From Leguminivora glycinivorella (taxonomy: Eukaryota > Arthropoda > Insecta > Lepidoptera > Tortricidae): 64,000 bases of DNA. The DNA is taken from NCBI RefSeq assembly GCF_023078275.1, contig NC_062971.1, positions 3,658,001 through 3,722,000 of the forward strand. The letters are read 5' to 3'. Positions 52,369 through 62,702 of the stretch are shown one piece after another. The translations under genes and the position numbers were made by a program. Position 1 is the first letter of the stretch. Every line of letters starts with the position of its first letter. The notes under the pieces are model-generated. The model was not told where the DNA came from and made no database searches. It saw only the letters and a program-made list of their open reading frames with translations.

Positions 52369-53761
52369 TTTTTTTTTTTTTTTTTTTTATTTGGAATTTT
52401 ATATTGTATTACACAAAGTACACTAAAACATAATAATTATTAAACTATTAAACTAAAACTAACTTAAACTATAAATATATCAAAAAAAACTTATACAATA
52501 AAAAAAAAACAACAACTCAATCATAAAAAAAACACCCCCTCCAGCTGTTCCGCCTGCGGCATGGTGCCAATTACACTGGCAGCGTTTCCTCGCTGTATTG
52601 CTAGGGCAATGCGTTGCGAGAAATACGCGCCAGCCCTCGGGTCCCTTGTGGTGTCCACCAGCCGAGTCGACAGAGCTCTTACAAAGGCCTTCATGTTGGC
52701 CGACCAAGGGCCCAGTGTCTCCACCGCGAGCGCCGCAAACTCGTAGTCCTTATGCAAGGACGAGTATTTGCGGCGCTTAAGGACCTGAGCCTGGTCAGCC
52801 GCACCACCGGCCTGGATACGGGTTGCCCCAATGTGGGACCCTGCAAGGGTGTCAACGCATGTAGCGTCCCACACCAGGGCTCTCCCTAACTTCCACGGCA
52901 CCAATGTAACTCCATCGGGACGCTTGCCGTCATCTCTCGCCATACCCACTGGTTCCAAAATTGAAGGCACAGAGACGGTAGCAAGCGCGCGACGAACTAA
53001 ATCGTTGATGGTGCCGTGGCGGTATATACGGCCGGCGCTTTTGACGCAAGAGAGGCCATGGCGACCCAGCTGATCCACACCTTTGCCGCAGGCACACGTG
53101 TGTGGAGCACATATTGTGCACCCAAGCCTCAAACCAATGGCTATTCTTAGGCTGCTCGAGTCCAAAACAGTGCCTATTGTTTTGGAAGGGAGAGCCTGTA
53201 ACCAATGGCCCGACTCGGGGGCCGAAACCGCCAGGATGCGGGCGCGCTCGAAATCGTCCAGACTATTTTCAAGGAGCGAGGAATGAACAGCTTCCAAACG
53301 AGGGACGTCCCAAGCACGCTGAACGTGCCTAGCGTCTGGGATGTCCGCACTCGGGCACGACTGGCACCATGTTTCTCTGGCCTCCGTAAGGCCCGCTACC
53401 TCATCATCGAGTATCTGTGGAAGGTTTAGAATGACACCGATGAGAGACAGGGAGCCGTATACGGAAGACAGAAACGCAGGTAAAGCGGTACTAGCCGAAG
53501 TGCGAATTCCAAGACCACCAAATTTAATCGGGAGAACCGCCTGGGTCCATTGACCATCCTCAAACGATATATTTAAAACTTTGGATAGTGTATCCTGAAG
53601 GGAAATGTCAATGGACTCAGTAATTGAAGGATATTTCCAAATTGCGCAGCTACGGAGCAAGTACATAAATTTCGGGGTAAATAGGCAGAAGCGGATGATA
53701 AACAGCGCCATATGAGGGTTAATTTTGAAAAGAAATTCTGACGTACTGTTAAATAAATTAA
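52369..53761 (-). mobile_element. 5'-truncated RLE-type non-LTR retrotransposon
   Basis: Minus-strand insertion of about 1.4 kb ending in a poly(A) tail (poly-T at 52369-52388 on the plus strand), flanked by the 12-bp duplication AATTAACACATT (52357-52368 and 53762-53773). It retains the RT thumb, the CCHC knuckle and the restriction-like endonuclease region; the catalytic RT core is lost by 5' truncation. The duplication and truncation are standard for target-primed reverse transcription. Confidence 0.9.
52521..53711 (-). CDS. non-LTR polyprotein C-terminal part: RT thumb, CCHC, endonuclease-like
   Basis: A 396-codon uninterrupted frame. Residues 1-75 match an RT thumb (FTPKFMYLLRSC ... QAVLPIKFGGLGIR). 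CAC-x9-H-x3-C at 206-222 is a CCHC knuckle. RPDG at 264-267, D at 282, and KRRKYSSLHKDY at 312-323 fit the PD-D-K-Y layout of restriction-like endonucleases of early-branching non-LTR elements. The frame is also open upstream (SEFLFKINPHMALF), so the first methionine is not a true start. The lack of stops suggests a young insertion. A paralogous tail lies at 19405-19632. Clade unassigned. Confidence 0.8.
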   Translation of the reverse strand: MALFIIRFCLFTPKFMYLLRSCAIWKYPSITESIDISLQDTLSKVLNISFEDGQWTQAVLPIKFGGLGIRTSASTALPAFLSSVYGSLSLIGVILNLPQILDDEVAGLTEARETWCQSCPSADIPDARHVQRAWDVPRLEAVHSSLLENSLDDFERARILAVSAPESGHWLQALPSKTIGTVLDSSSLRIAIGLRLGCTICAPHTCACGKGVDQLGRHGLSCVKSAGRIYRHGTINDLVRRALATVSVPSILEPVGMARDDGKRPDGVTLVPWKLGRALVWDATCVDTLAGSHIGATRIQAGGAADQAQVLKRRKYSSLHKDYEFAALAVETLGPWSANMKAFVRALSTRLVDTTRDPRAGAYFSQRIALAIQRGNAASVIGTMPQAEQLEGVFFL

Positions 53762-53904
53762 AATTAACACATTAAAATTCCTAAGTATCATTTGACAGCA
53801 ACTTTGTATGGCGTATAGTGTTATAATTCGAAATACTACTAAGCCCCGCAGTATCAAAAGTTCAATAAATCCTTAATTTTCTAACAAAAGTTTGTTCCCG
53901 ACCC

Positions 53905-54625
53905 TCACGGTCGCAGTTCTTACTTGACCTATGAGTCCTTGCCATAAGAGTTTGTGGCAAAGGTTTGTTTCTGTAGGGTCGCAGTTCTAACCTAACCTAA
54001 CCCACTTTCTTACAAATGTTTGTTTCTGTGAGGGTCGCAGTTCTAACCTAATCTAACCCACTATTCTAGCACAAGTTTGTTTCTGTAAGGTCACAGTTCT
54101 AACCTAAACTAACCCACTTTTCTTGCAAATGTTTGTTTCCGTGAGGATCGCAGTTCTAACCTAACCTAACCCACTTTTTTTTAGCAAATGTTTGCTTCTG
54201 GTTGGTCGCAGTTCTAACCTAACCTAACCCACTTTTCTAGCACAAGTTTGTTTCTGTATGGTCGCAGTTCTAACCTAACCTAACCCACTTTTCTAGCACA
54301 AGTTTGTGTCTGAATGGTCGCAGTTCTAACCTAACCCACTTTTCTTGCAAATGTTTGTTTCCGTGAGGATCGCAGTTCTAAACTAACCTAACCCACTTTT
54401 CTAGCACAAGTTTGCGTCTGAATGGTCGCAGTTCTAACCTAACCTAACCCACTTATCTTGCTAATGTTTGTTTTTGTGAGGGTCGCAGTTCTAACCATAC
54501 CTAACCTACTTCTCTAGCACAAGTTTGTTTCTGTGTAGTCGCAGTTCTAACCTAACCCACTTTTCTTAGCAGATTTGTTTCCGTGGGGGTCGCAGGTTCT
54601 AACCTAACCTATTTTTTTTGTAATG
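53905..54625 (-). repeat. TTAGG-type minisatellite, 13 units
   Basis: Thirteen units of about 55-60 bp with the core GGTCGCAGTTCTAACCTAAC (plus strand), the inverse of the core in elements 1 and 2. Two spacer types largely alternate: CTTGCAAATGTTTGTTTCCG and CTAGCACAAGTTTGTTTCTG. Several units have lost one CCTAA. Confidence 0.9.
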
Positions 54626-55202
54626 TTTCTATAAAATGATATTAGGGAAAATGACATTTCTATGTCGCGTAGCATCGGATTTATGAAAAGGTGGTTAACA
54701 AATTGGTTGTCAAATGATAAAGTTGGCAACCGTTCTTCTGGTTATAGAGTTTCGGGAAAACGATAATGTGGCATAGCAAACTAGCGATATTTTAAAAATA
54801 TGGTAAACAATGTATTTGGATTATAAAAATTCTGTCAACCGTTTTCGGACAAGTGATAATCGGACAAAAGATTTTCGAAACATCGATAGGTTACCGTTTT
54901 TGCGTTTAGTTACGTCCATCTTTTTACTGTTTTAAATATTTTGCTTATAAGTTGCTATTTACTCAAATTATTGAAAAGCAAACACAAACTAATTTTGCAC
55001 TCGATCTAAATATAAAACACACACATTCCAACCAACCATTCCACAATTGAAAACCATAAGTGAATGAATGGAATGAGTGAGTCGCGTTGAGACAGAATGT
55101 TACGCGCTGAGTGAGCGGAATTCCACGCAAAGTAAATATGACTGAGTGTTACGCGCTGTCGTCGGAAGTCGCAATAGAAGTTTCACTTCAAAAATAAACA
55201 AA

Positions 55203-55560
55203 CTGGTCTTCCGGTTCGAGCGCCATCTTAGCGGTCTCGTGTCGTGAATAATTTCTTTTTCTTTTGCTCATTAATTTAATGTTGTTTGAAGTGTAATATC
55301 GATAGATTATTATGCAATTATGCATCGAAACGCGCTTAGCCACTTTTTTGTCGTCAACGGCCGGTAGTCCACGTGCTCTTGTAAAATCTAGCTATCAATT
55401 TACAAGTGCTAACTCACCGTACACTGTCGTGTAAGTACAACAATGTACGGTGAGTTAGCACTTGTAAACTGACGTACCAAAATTAATAACTATTAGTTCA
55501 TATCACCTTGACACTCGCAAAATAGTCCCAATGGACTGAAGCCATTTAATTTAAAAAAAC
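55203..55560 (+). repeat. dispersed repeat family I, copy 2
   Basis: Same order of motifs as 27930-28290, with an extra local inversion: ACAATGTACGGTGAGTTAGC at 55440 is inverse to GCTAACTCACCGTACACTGT at 55409. Confidence 0.75.
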
Positions 55561-55920
55561 TAACTAAACAAACTGCCTTATTTACGTACCTGTATGTAAC
55601 TAAACACAACAAAGTAAAAACAGCTTTTAAAACACCAAAATAGGCAGGTTAACGATTTCCCAGCTTGTTTGAGCCACTACATCAAAGGAGCAACTTATAA
55701 TTATTGTTACGGCAAAAAGGCTAAAAACGACTTAATTAAACGTTCCAATGGAGCGGCAGGAAAATTAGCTGTTAGCCCCTTTTCTTATTAATTAATGACT
55801 TCATAAAAATAATATAAAGTCAGCACGTTCCTAGTCTCGAGTTCGGGATGCTTTTAATTATAAGTGGGGTTATTAAAAAGTATTTAAGACTCATTTTGTT
55901 TTTGGAAATAAATGACTGAT

Positions 55921-56853
55921 AGAATAGTACATTACGATACAAGTGCGGAAAAAAGGAAGTTCGAAACGAGTGGCGGGAGCGTTTTAAATCGACACGAGTT
56001 ACGAATTTCCTTTTCCCACACGTATCGTACCGATCGAACGACGTTTTTCAGTACAGATGAGCCTTCAATGTTTCGACCTGGCTTAATTATAATGAACCAC
56101 TTCTCGCACTAGTGCGTAAAAACCGGCCAAGAGCGTGTCGGGCCACGCTCAGTGTAGGGTTCCGTAGTTTTCAGTATTTTTCTCAAAAACTACTGAACCT
56201 ATCAAGTTCAAAATAATTTTCCTAGAAAGTATTTATAAAGTTCTACTTTTGTGATTTTTTTCATATTTTTTAAACATATGGTTCAAAAGTTAGAGGGGGG
56301 GGACGCACTTTTTTTTCCTTTAGGAGCGATTATTTCCGAAAATATTAATATTATCAAAAAACGATATTAGGAAACCCTTATTCATTTTTAAATACCTATC
56401 CAACAATATATCACACGTTGGGGTTGGAATGAAAAAAAATATCAGCCCCCACTTTACATGTAGGGGGGTACCCTAATAAAACATTTTTTTCCATTTTTTA
56501 TTTCTGCACTTTGTCGGCGTGATTAATATACATATTGGTACCAAATTTCAGCTTTCTAGTGCTAACGGTTACTGAGATTATCCGCGGACGGACGGACGGA
56601 CGGACGGACGGACGGACGGACGGACGGACAGACAGACATGGCGAAACTATAAGGGTTCCTAGTTGACTACGGAACCCTAAAAAAGCACCATCTGTACTGA
56701 AAAAGAAAAAAATCAGTACAGATGGTGTTTTTTTTACGCACTAGTGCAAGAAGTGGTTCATTATATGCCAGGTCGAAACATTGAAGACTCATCTGTACTG
56801 AAAAACGTCGTACGAACGCGTCGTTTTTACGCATTTGTATCGTAATGTACTAT
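55921..56853. mobile_element. CAGTACAGATGG elements, head-to-head pair
   Basis: A minus copy (55921-56117 plus 56686-56704, split by repeat B) is followed by a plus copy (56711-56853, with an internal deletion after AACGTCGTACG). The outer ends of the pair are both ATAGTACATTACGATACAA or its inverse, so the whole can also be read as one large foldback. Confidence 0.7.
56118..56685 (-). repeat. dispersed repeat family B, nested minus copy
   Basis: CCGGCCAAGAGCGTGTCGGG to GACTACGGAACCCT, inserted at the A-run of ACTAGTGCGTAAAAA in the surrounding element (compare 17290-17325, which reads through). Confidence 0.85.
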
Positions 56854-56854
56854 T

Positions 56855-57654
56855 ATTTGTTAAAATTTTCAGGTACACATGTAACCCTGTGGGGTGACGG
56901 GTTATGATTTCAACACGCACTTCCTCCCGTTTGTGTAGAAGTCACTTTGTTATAGGAGATCAATTGTGGTGTACGCTTAGCAACCACACTGCACGTTTTC
57001 TTTCAATTCAAATTTTTATTGCATATTCATTACGTTGAAGCAATTGTTATGTTTCACAGTGCATAGGTACGGCAAAACTTCAGTATAATTAATGTCTATC
57101 ACAGTGCTACCAATACCAATCGTTTATCTAGACCATGAGCTTAATGGATCGTGGAAGCTTGTAATTTTTAGTAAATAGTAAATAACCGTTTGCTGTAACC
57201 GGGCGCTGTTCACATTCTTCGTAAATTTCTCATATTCTATATTATGGTAGCTACATGACACGTAGCATTGTGTCGTATGAGACTACCTACCCGTGTACAT
57301 ATAATTTCTATCAAACACTCGATTTCCTTGAAAAAGAATCTTTTTTTTGTCACGAGTTTTGACTCAATTCCCGTTAATATTCATTTCTTTTCAAACGTTT
57401 CTTTTCCTGAGAAGTGCTGCTCTACTCGATTTCTGAAATTGTTAATTTCCGGAAAATATAATCACTGAGAAACGTAAAACTTTGTGATTTATATAAAATG
57501 CAAAGTGTATATTCAAACACAACTACCAAAAACTCATTATGTATATAGAATATTAAAAAAAAACTCTTTAACTATTCGAAGCACTGTTTGTTTGAAAATA
57601 TCATGACAACTAAAGACACAACCAAACTTCACAAATTCATCCAAATTTTCTTTT
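56855..57654. other. no gene or repeat recognised
   Basis: No supported feature. Confidence 0.4.
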
Positions 57655-58070
57655 CTCCTCACTAGCTCGGAAACACGTGTTTTGTCCTTTAATACCAGCG
57701 GGTAAAAACGCATTTTATCCACTAGTGGGTAAAGTAATTTGACCTTGAATAAAGTCAAATTAATTGCTTTAAAATTGATAAAAGTAGGTGAATCTAGTAA
57801 TAAAGATGATTTACCACCTGTGGAACTACTGGAAGTAGTGATAAACGCATTTTTTGCGTTGTAGTTTCCTCGCTATAGTGAGGGGAAAAGTTTTGTGTTA
57901 CACTCGGGTGCAAATGTATTTTACTTCTCGTGTGTTAAAAAACTCGCAAGTTCAGGATTCTATTCTCGAACCACTCGCTCGCTCGTGGTCCTTTCACTTG
58001 CTCGTTTTTCAATTCCACACTCGGTGTTAAAATACTACTTTGCCCCCTTGTATAACAAATAACTATTCTT
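57655..58070. repeat. dispersed repeat family Q, copy 2
   Basis: Close match to 47800-48165, with additional sequence (CTTCTCGTGTGTTAAAAAAC) after ACACTCGGGTGC. Confidence 0.75.
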
Positions 58071-59533
58071 TCACTAGTCTTAGAATACTGTGCACAACGT
58101 GCACATAGCCGAACATAGTTTCGTACATGTAGAAATCTATGTAGATTTATTTACTAATGTGTGTATTAAAATCGTAAGTTTAAACTTAATGTACCTAATC
58201 ATTCACTAATGTACGGAATACCATCCCTAAGTACGGCCGCACCATCAGATCCATCCAAGATATCTGTCGCCCTAATCTATTTGTAATGCTAAGGCTAATT
58301 GATACTGTGACTTCTGACTGGCGAGAAGGCAACTGATTGATGTAAGGGTCGGTTTATATGGCATATAACAATACGAATATTCCAACTTATTCGGAAAATT
58401 CGTAAATGGCGCTCAATCGACACACAACGTGAGGACGCGTTATTATGTTTCACGCAGAAAATATTTCTTAGAGTTTCTTTGGCATGCATTGATGGCAAAC
58501 TTGACGGAACTTATCTCACCTGTGGAAAAAAATGCTAGCTAGTATTATTATAATCTTTTATTAACACACAAAACAATTATAAAAAAAAATATTTTGCGTT
58601 GGTCCTATCCTCCCGACACCTGCAGGCCTAGCACACGACTAACATTTTTGAAACTCAAACACAAGACAATAGACGAACGACCAGGGGCGGCTCACTCCGC
58701 GATTCTGCCGGCGAGTTCGCGGCCCATTCAATGGTGACGACCTTCGCGACCTCGCGTGCGGTCCGTTAGTTAATGTAGGTATGAATTTAGAATAGCGGCA
58801 TTTTGTGAACATCAAAGGAGTGCGCCTTCTGTACTTGTACTATTATATATTCTGTGCCTATACATAATACCGAACGTCATGTAAACCAATCATGTCGAAC
58901 CAGCATCCATCAATTATCGCACAGGCTCGACATTAGTCCAAGACGTCCGCACCCACACTGGCAACAGTCACAGATTAATAAATAGTTATGCAACAGTTGC
59001 ATTATGATGCATTGCAGTTGTGTTGTAAACTTAGTTACGCCAGTTGCGAATCTAAGTTTAACTATTGATCTTGAGGTCTAATTGATTGAAAATTGATTGA
59101 TCGAGCGCCTAAACCAGTTGCACTATAATCACTATATAGTAATAAATATGAAAGTGCTGTCTGGATGGATCTTATAAATCTATATTCGATATTTATGTTT
59201 TCCATACAAATGAAAGATATTTTTTTTGAGTAGGTACGTGTAACTTAATTAAGAGTTCCTGAAAACATTTGACAACATTTTTCAACTGTGAATGAGTTAA
59301 AATTTTACATCACACAAGTAGGTACCCCAGATAAAACTGCAAGTTCATAAAAAAACCTAAGATCGTAAAAAATACCTACGCATGGATCTTCTTTAGCACA
59401 GGTTTGTCTCTAATATTTATTATACAAATATTACGTACACTTATATGCTAGGCATATTATTAGTATTCTACTTCGTCCTAAATCCCTTTTTGCGGCCAGT
59501 CATCACATGTTTTGTACTTCCTCGAACTAGCCC
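58071..59533. other. no gene or repeat recognised
   Basis: No supported coding region. 58690-58760 is locally GC-rich without a recognisable element. Confidence 0.35.
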
Positions 59534-59756
59534 CGTAGACGAATGGCATTTCTGCGATGCAAAACGCCGCAGAAATGTAGTCTGGCTCTGTCGCGCCAAT
59601 ACGAAAGGGCTATTTTCAGTCAGATGGTGCTTTTTTTACGCACTAGTGAAGTAGAAGTGGTTCATTTCAGGTCAAAACTTCGGACGGCCATCTGTACAGA
59701 AAAACGTCATACGATACACGTGCGAAAAGGAAATTCGTAACTCGTGTCGATCTAAA

Positions 59757-59898
59757 GCTGAGTTTAGACGTGCAAGTTATTGCTGCAAGTTTTGAGACGC
59801 AACTATAGGTAAGAGTGAGTGGCAAATATCTGTATCCCTTTCTTACATATACTTCTGTCTCAAAACTTGCAGCAATAACTTGCTCGTCTAAACTCAGC
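59757..59898. mobile_element. hairpin MITE with 42-bp arms
   Basis: GCTGAGTTTAGACGTGCAAG at the left and TTGCTCGTCTAAACTCAGC at the right; the arms continue (TTATTGCTGCAAGTTTTGAG) nearly without mismatch. The uninterrupted copies read GATTTAAAACACTCC here; CTAAA and TTAAA flank the insertion, so the duplication is TTAAA-like. Confidence 0.85.
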
Positions 59899-59969
59899 TT
59901 AAAACACTCCGGTCGTGTTTTAATTTATCACCACTCGTTTCGAACTTCCTTTTTTCGCATGTTCCTTCT

Positions 59970-60280
59970 TTTTTTTTTTTTTTTAATTTATTGAGAAACA
60001 AACAGTCTTATAAAACATGTATGTAAATATGCTAAAAGCTAGAATTTCTTATAGAATAGACCTATAGTTTCATATATGTAAATATACTTTTTTATAAACT
60101 TAATACTATGAATATTAGTTACATGACAACTGCAAAAAATCTAATACAAAAATAAGATAAGACCGAGAATAGCTGACCATAAACTTTAAAAACTTTAAAA
60201 TCTAACTCAGTAAAGAAGAAACACTTTTCTTAAATATTCCTAACGAACTGCCAAAAATATCAGTGTTCATACAGTTTTCA
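59970..60280 (-). mobile_element. truncated retroelement with poly(A)
   Basis: The T-run at 59970-59984 is the inverted poly(A) tail, followed by AATTTATTGAGAAACAAACA. Exact 8-bp duplication TTCCTTCT at 59962-59969 and 60281-60288. 5'-truncated; no coding motif seen. Confidence 0.8.
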
Positions 60281-60569
60281 TTCCTTCTATCGTAATGTAG
60301 GTATATCGTGAGCGTTTTGTGAGCGTTTGTGCATTTGGCTACGTACACGGGCTTTAACATTGTTGCAAATACAATAAACTTGTGTTTTGAGTTGCAGTGT
60401 GAGGTTTATTTGAGCGGAGCGAAATTTACGTATAAAACATACGTTTTGAATGCGAGGCCGCTTTTTGCTCGTACCAATTTACGATAGTCCGACTATGTTA
60501 AGTTTGCATTGATATAGTATGGTCCCCACATTTGTGACTTACGATAGATGTCACATTTCCACAGAATAT

Positions 60570-61025
60570 AGTGCTATCAAGGACGATATACCGGGACTGA
60601 CAAAGTCTATACAAAAAGTGTACCCCTGAAATGTATGGGCCTTTTAGGGATACAACTAAGCGCCTGGAAGTGCCAAAAATCATATTATCCCCAATTATTT
60701 TTGCGTATTTTTTTTATTTTTGATAAGAACATATAACATATCGTCACTACTTTTAAAAAAACTCGTATCTTCGTCTGTCAATGAAAAGAAGATTGTAGTA
60801 AGTATGTATGGAATATGGAATGCATATAGACTTACTGCGTTTTAACTTTGAGGAGCAGCGTGAGATACGAGATTTTTTTCAAAGTAGTGACGATATTTCT
60901 TTATTGTAATATATCGGGATATCACGTCAATACCTACACATTATGAAAAAAAAATTGTAGGCGTCACCAGTGTAGTTCTGATAGTATTTAATAGGTGGCG
61001 CTAAAAATTGAAGTTCGATTCTTAG
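60570..61025 (+). repeat. dispersed repeat family P, plus copy
   Basis: GCTATCAAGGACGATATACC, CCCCTGAAATGTATGGGCC, ATCACGTCAATACCTACACA and TATTTAATAGGTGGCGC match 45213-45675 reversed. A hairpin insertion interrupts it at about 60738-60897. Confidence 0.65.
60738..60897. mobile_element. hairpin MITE in repeat P
   Basis: ATATCGTCACTACTTTTAAA at the left, CAAAGTAGTGACGATAT at the right, with AACTCGTATCTTCG/GAGATACGAG inside. About 160 bp. Confidence 0.7.
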
Positions 61026-61361
61026 TATGAAGATTGTCAATCCTATATAAATCATCCTTGGTGCTACTATAATTTATTTTCCCAAACATGGTATGAAATA
61101 TGTCAATATGTTTTTACAGATCTCTTTGACCTAGGAATATGGTGGAAAATTTTGCTGGCTTGGTTGAAGTCTTGGTGGCTCAATTTGGCAGAGCCCTGCA
61201 GCACAGTATAAAGCAGTAATAACTCTTCTAACAAACTTCACTCCGCGCGGTGTGTCGAAAACTACTCTCCATATGCACGGAATACATGCGAAACTGGTAA
61301 GTATTGGGCTGGACAGTCGGGGCCGCGTTTGCGCGCTGTAATGACGTGTTGAGTTCGGGAG
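61026..61361. other. possible upstream region of the THAP-like exon
   Basis: No repeat recognised. 61320-61361 is more GC-rich (CGGGGCCGCGTTTGCGCGCT) and directly precedes the ATG of the THAP-like frame, so it could be a 5' UTR or promoter-proximal region. No TATA box is obvious. Confidence 0.3.
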
Positions 61362-61364
61362 AAA

Positions 61365-61482
61365 ATGACGTCAGCACCGAAGACATATTTTCGTTACTGT
61401 AGTGTTTATGGGTGTATGGAGAACAGTTCTCAAAATTCGGAAATGTCAGAATGTTCTTTAGAATTCCTAGACACACAGAAAA
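61365..61482 (+). pseudogene. THAP zinc-finger first exon, frameshifted
   Basis: An ATG with good insect start context (GAGAAAATGACG) opens a frame reading YFRYCSVYGCMENSSQNSE, the N-terminal C-x4-C part of a THAP domain. A different frame then reads MFFRIPRHTEK, matching the THAP FxRFPxD segment, so a net shift of about 5 bases near 61442-61447 separates them. The second piece ends ACAGAAAAGTAAGT, containing a perfect GTAAGT splice donor. Distal THAP cysteine/histidine would be in a later exon, not seen. Host gene or P-type transposase relic are both possible. Confidence 0.5.
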
Positions 61483-61484
61483 GT

Positions 61485-62009
61485 AAGTGGTTGTTATATT
61501 TTTGCAGTGTTAGGTACATTATTGCTTACGTTAATGGCGTAAAAGTGAGATTTAAAGCTAGAATGACACATTAAAAATTTAAAATCAATAAGGATTTATC
61601 TGTAACGACATTTAGGTAGATGCTGCGATCTATCTAGCTCGAAAGTTTGGTAGCTACTTAAATATTGTGCAAACATCTATTCAAACATTTTATGTAAATA
61701 CGATTTCGTCAGTATTTAAGAAACAAACACGTACTTGAATCTTTATTAGATAAAAAGGTAGAAAGAGCGTTGGTACTAGCATAGCGCCATACACAGTTAC
61801 TACGAGTAGGACAGTAGCACAGGTACAACCCTGCGTGACCTTGCGCAGTAGTAACGACCGCGTCGCCGCTGCCGGAGATTAACTACTGATTTATCCTTAT
61901 ACTGTGCCTGCAGTAGCGATCCTGAGGCTGTGAGTTCAAAACTCATCCAAGGCAACAATTTTCCACTTTTAAAGTTCTAAACCTAGTGTCATCGATTGCA
62001 GACATTTCT
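61485..62009. other. no gene or repeat recognised
   Basis: Would be intron if the THAP-like exon is real. No second exon was recognised. Confidence 0.35.
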
Positions 62010-62345
62010 AGTAGTCATCATCATCATCCTCCTTGCGTTATCCCGGCATTTACCTCGGCTCATGGGAGCCTGGGGTCCGCTGTGACAACTAATCCCAAGA
62101 TTTGGCGTAGGCACTAGTTTTACGAAAGCGACTGCCATCCGACCTTCCAACTCAAAGGGTAACTAGGCCTTATTGGAATTAGTCCGGTTCCTCACGATGT
62201 TTTCCTTCACCGAAGAACGAGTGGCAATTTATCAAATGACATTTCATTTCACACATAAGTTCGAAAAACTCATTGGTACGAGCCGTAGTTCGAACTCGAA
62301 CCCGCGACCTCCGGATTGAAAGTCGCACGCTCTTACCGCTAGGCC
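62010..62345 (-). mobile_element. tRNA-derived SINE with ATC/GAT tail, copy 2
   Basis: ATCATCATCATCCTCCTTGC tail at low coordinates, GGCTCATGGGAGCCTGGGGT body, and a tRNA-like head on the minus strand (GGCCTAGCGGTAAGAGCGTG, then CGGGTTCGAGTTCGAACT). Complete and close to 35195-35580. Confidence 0.85.
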
Positions 62346-62494
62346 AAAAAGTTAAATTTAAATTCGTCTTCCAAACACCACGCAATTGTATATGCAATAT
62401 TGTTGTGTATTTTTTTGTCATTTAATACCTGGATTTTTTTGTCATTTTAGCATTTGATCAGACTATCAAGCCCCTAGCAAAACACTTAAAATTT

Positions 62495-62590
62495 TTTTTT
62501 TTATGAAACAGGAGGCAAACAAGCAGCCAAACTGCCTAATGGTAAGCAATATACATGGTAGTTTGAAACAAACAGCGACTCCCGAATTTA
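62495..62590 (+). repeat. dispersed repeat family F, plus fragment
   Basis: T-run, then ATGAAACAGGAGGCAAACAA and CTAATGGTAAGCAATA. Confidence 0.6.
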
Positions 62591-62702
62591 ACAATCAAAT
62601 AAAACAAACCGCATTCAGAAACAAACCAATTAGATCGGATAAATTGACGAAGGGACGGATTCGGGACTTATACATAAATACATACATACATAATAAGCCT
62701 GT

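Larger units (their letters stand above)
52243..53875 (+). repeat. two-unit tandem repeat of about 115 bp, split by the retrotransposon
   Basis: Unit 1 (52243-52352) reads ATTCGAATTAACACTTATTA ... TATCAAAAGTTCGAA. Unit 2 begins at 52353 and resumes at 53762-53875 (AATTAACACATTAAAATTCC ... TATCAAAAGTTC). The retrotransposon entered the first 15 bases of unit 2. Confidence 0.75.
52079..54895. mobile_element. foldback element 3, TTAGG-type core, with nested retrotransposon
   Basis: Left end GGTTACCTATGAAAAAGTCG; the right end read inward is GGTAACCTATCGATGTTTCG, with further arm identity (TCGAAAAT, TGTC[C]GATTAT, CCGAAAAC). A 9-bp target duplication GTTTTTGCG lies at 52070-52078 and 54896-54904. 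The arms reiterate CGAAA and GATTAT words. The core is a 13-unit minisatellite (53905-54625). Without the nested non-LTR insertion the element is about 1.4 kb. Confidence 0.85.
59614..60300 (+). mobile_element. CAGTACAGATGG element nested in MITE D
   Basis: TTTTCAGTCAGATGGTGC to ATCGTAATGTAGG. Its body is broken by a hairpin MITE (59757-59898) and by a poly(A) retroelement (59970-60280). Confidence 0.75.
59534..60343. mobile_element. MITE family D, outer host of a nest
   Basis: Left arm CGTAGACGAATGGCATTTCT ... GCGCCAATACGAAAGGGC; right arm ATCGTGAGCG ... GTGCATTTGGCTACG. Between them (about 59614-60300) sits a CAGTACAGATGG element that carries two further insertions. Confidence 0.75.

Noticed and set aside
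52561..53553. Plus-strand frames of 60-91 codons across the RLE element
   Set aside because: They are antisense shadows of the 396-codon minus-strand frame, which has recognisable motifs.
53905..54625. CRISPR-like regular array
   Set aside because: Spacers are not unique: they fall into two recurring types and the whole unit repeats, so it is a eukaryotic minisatellite.
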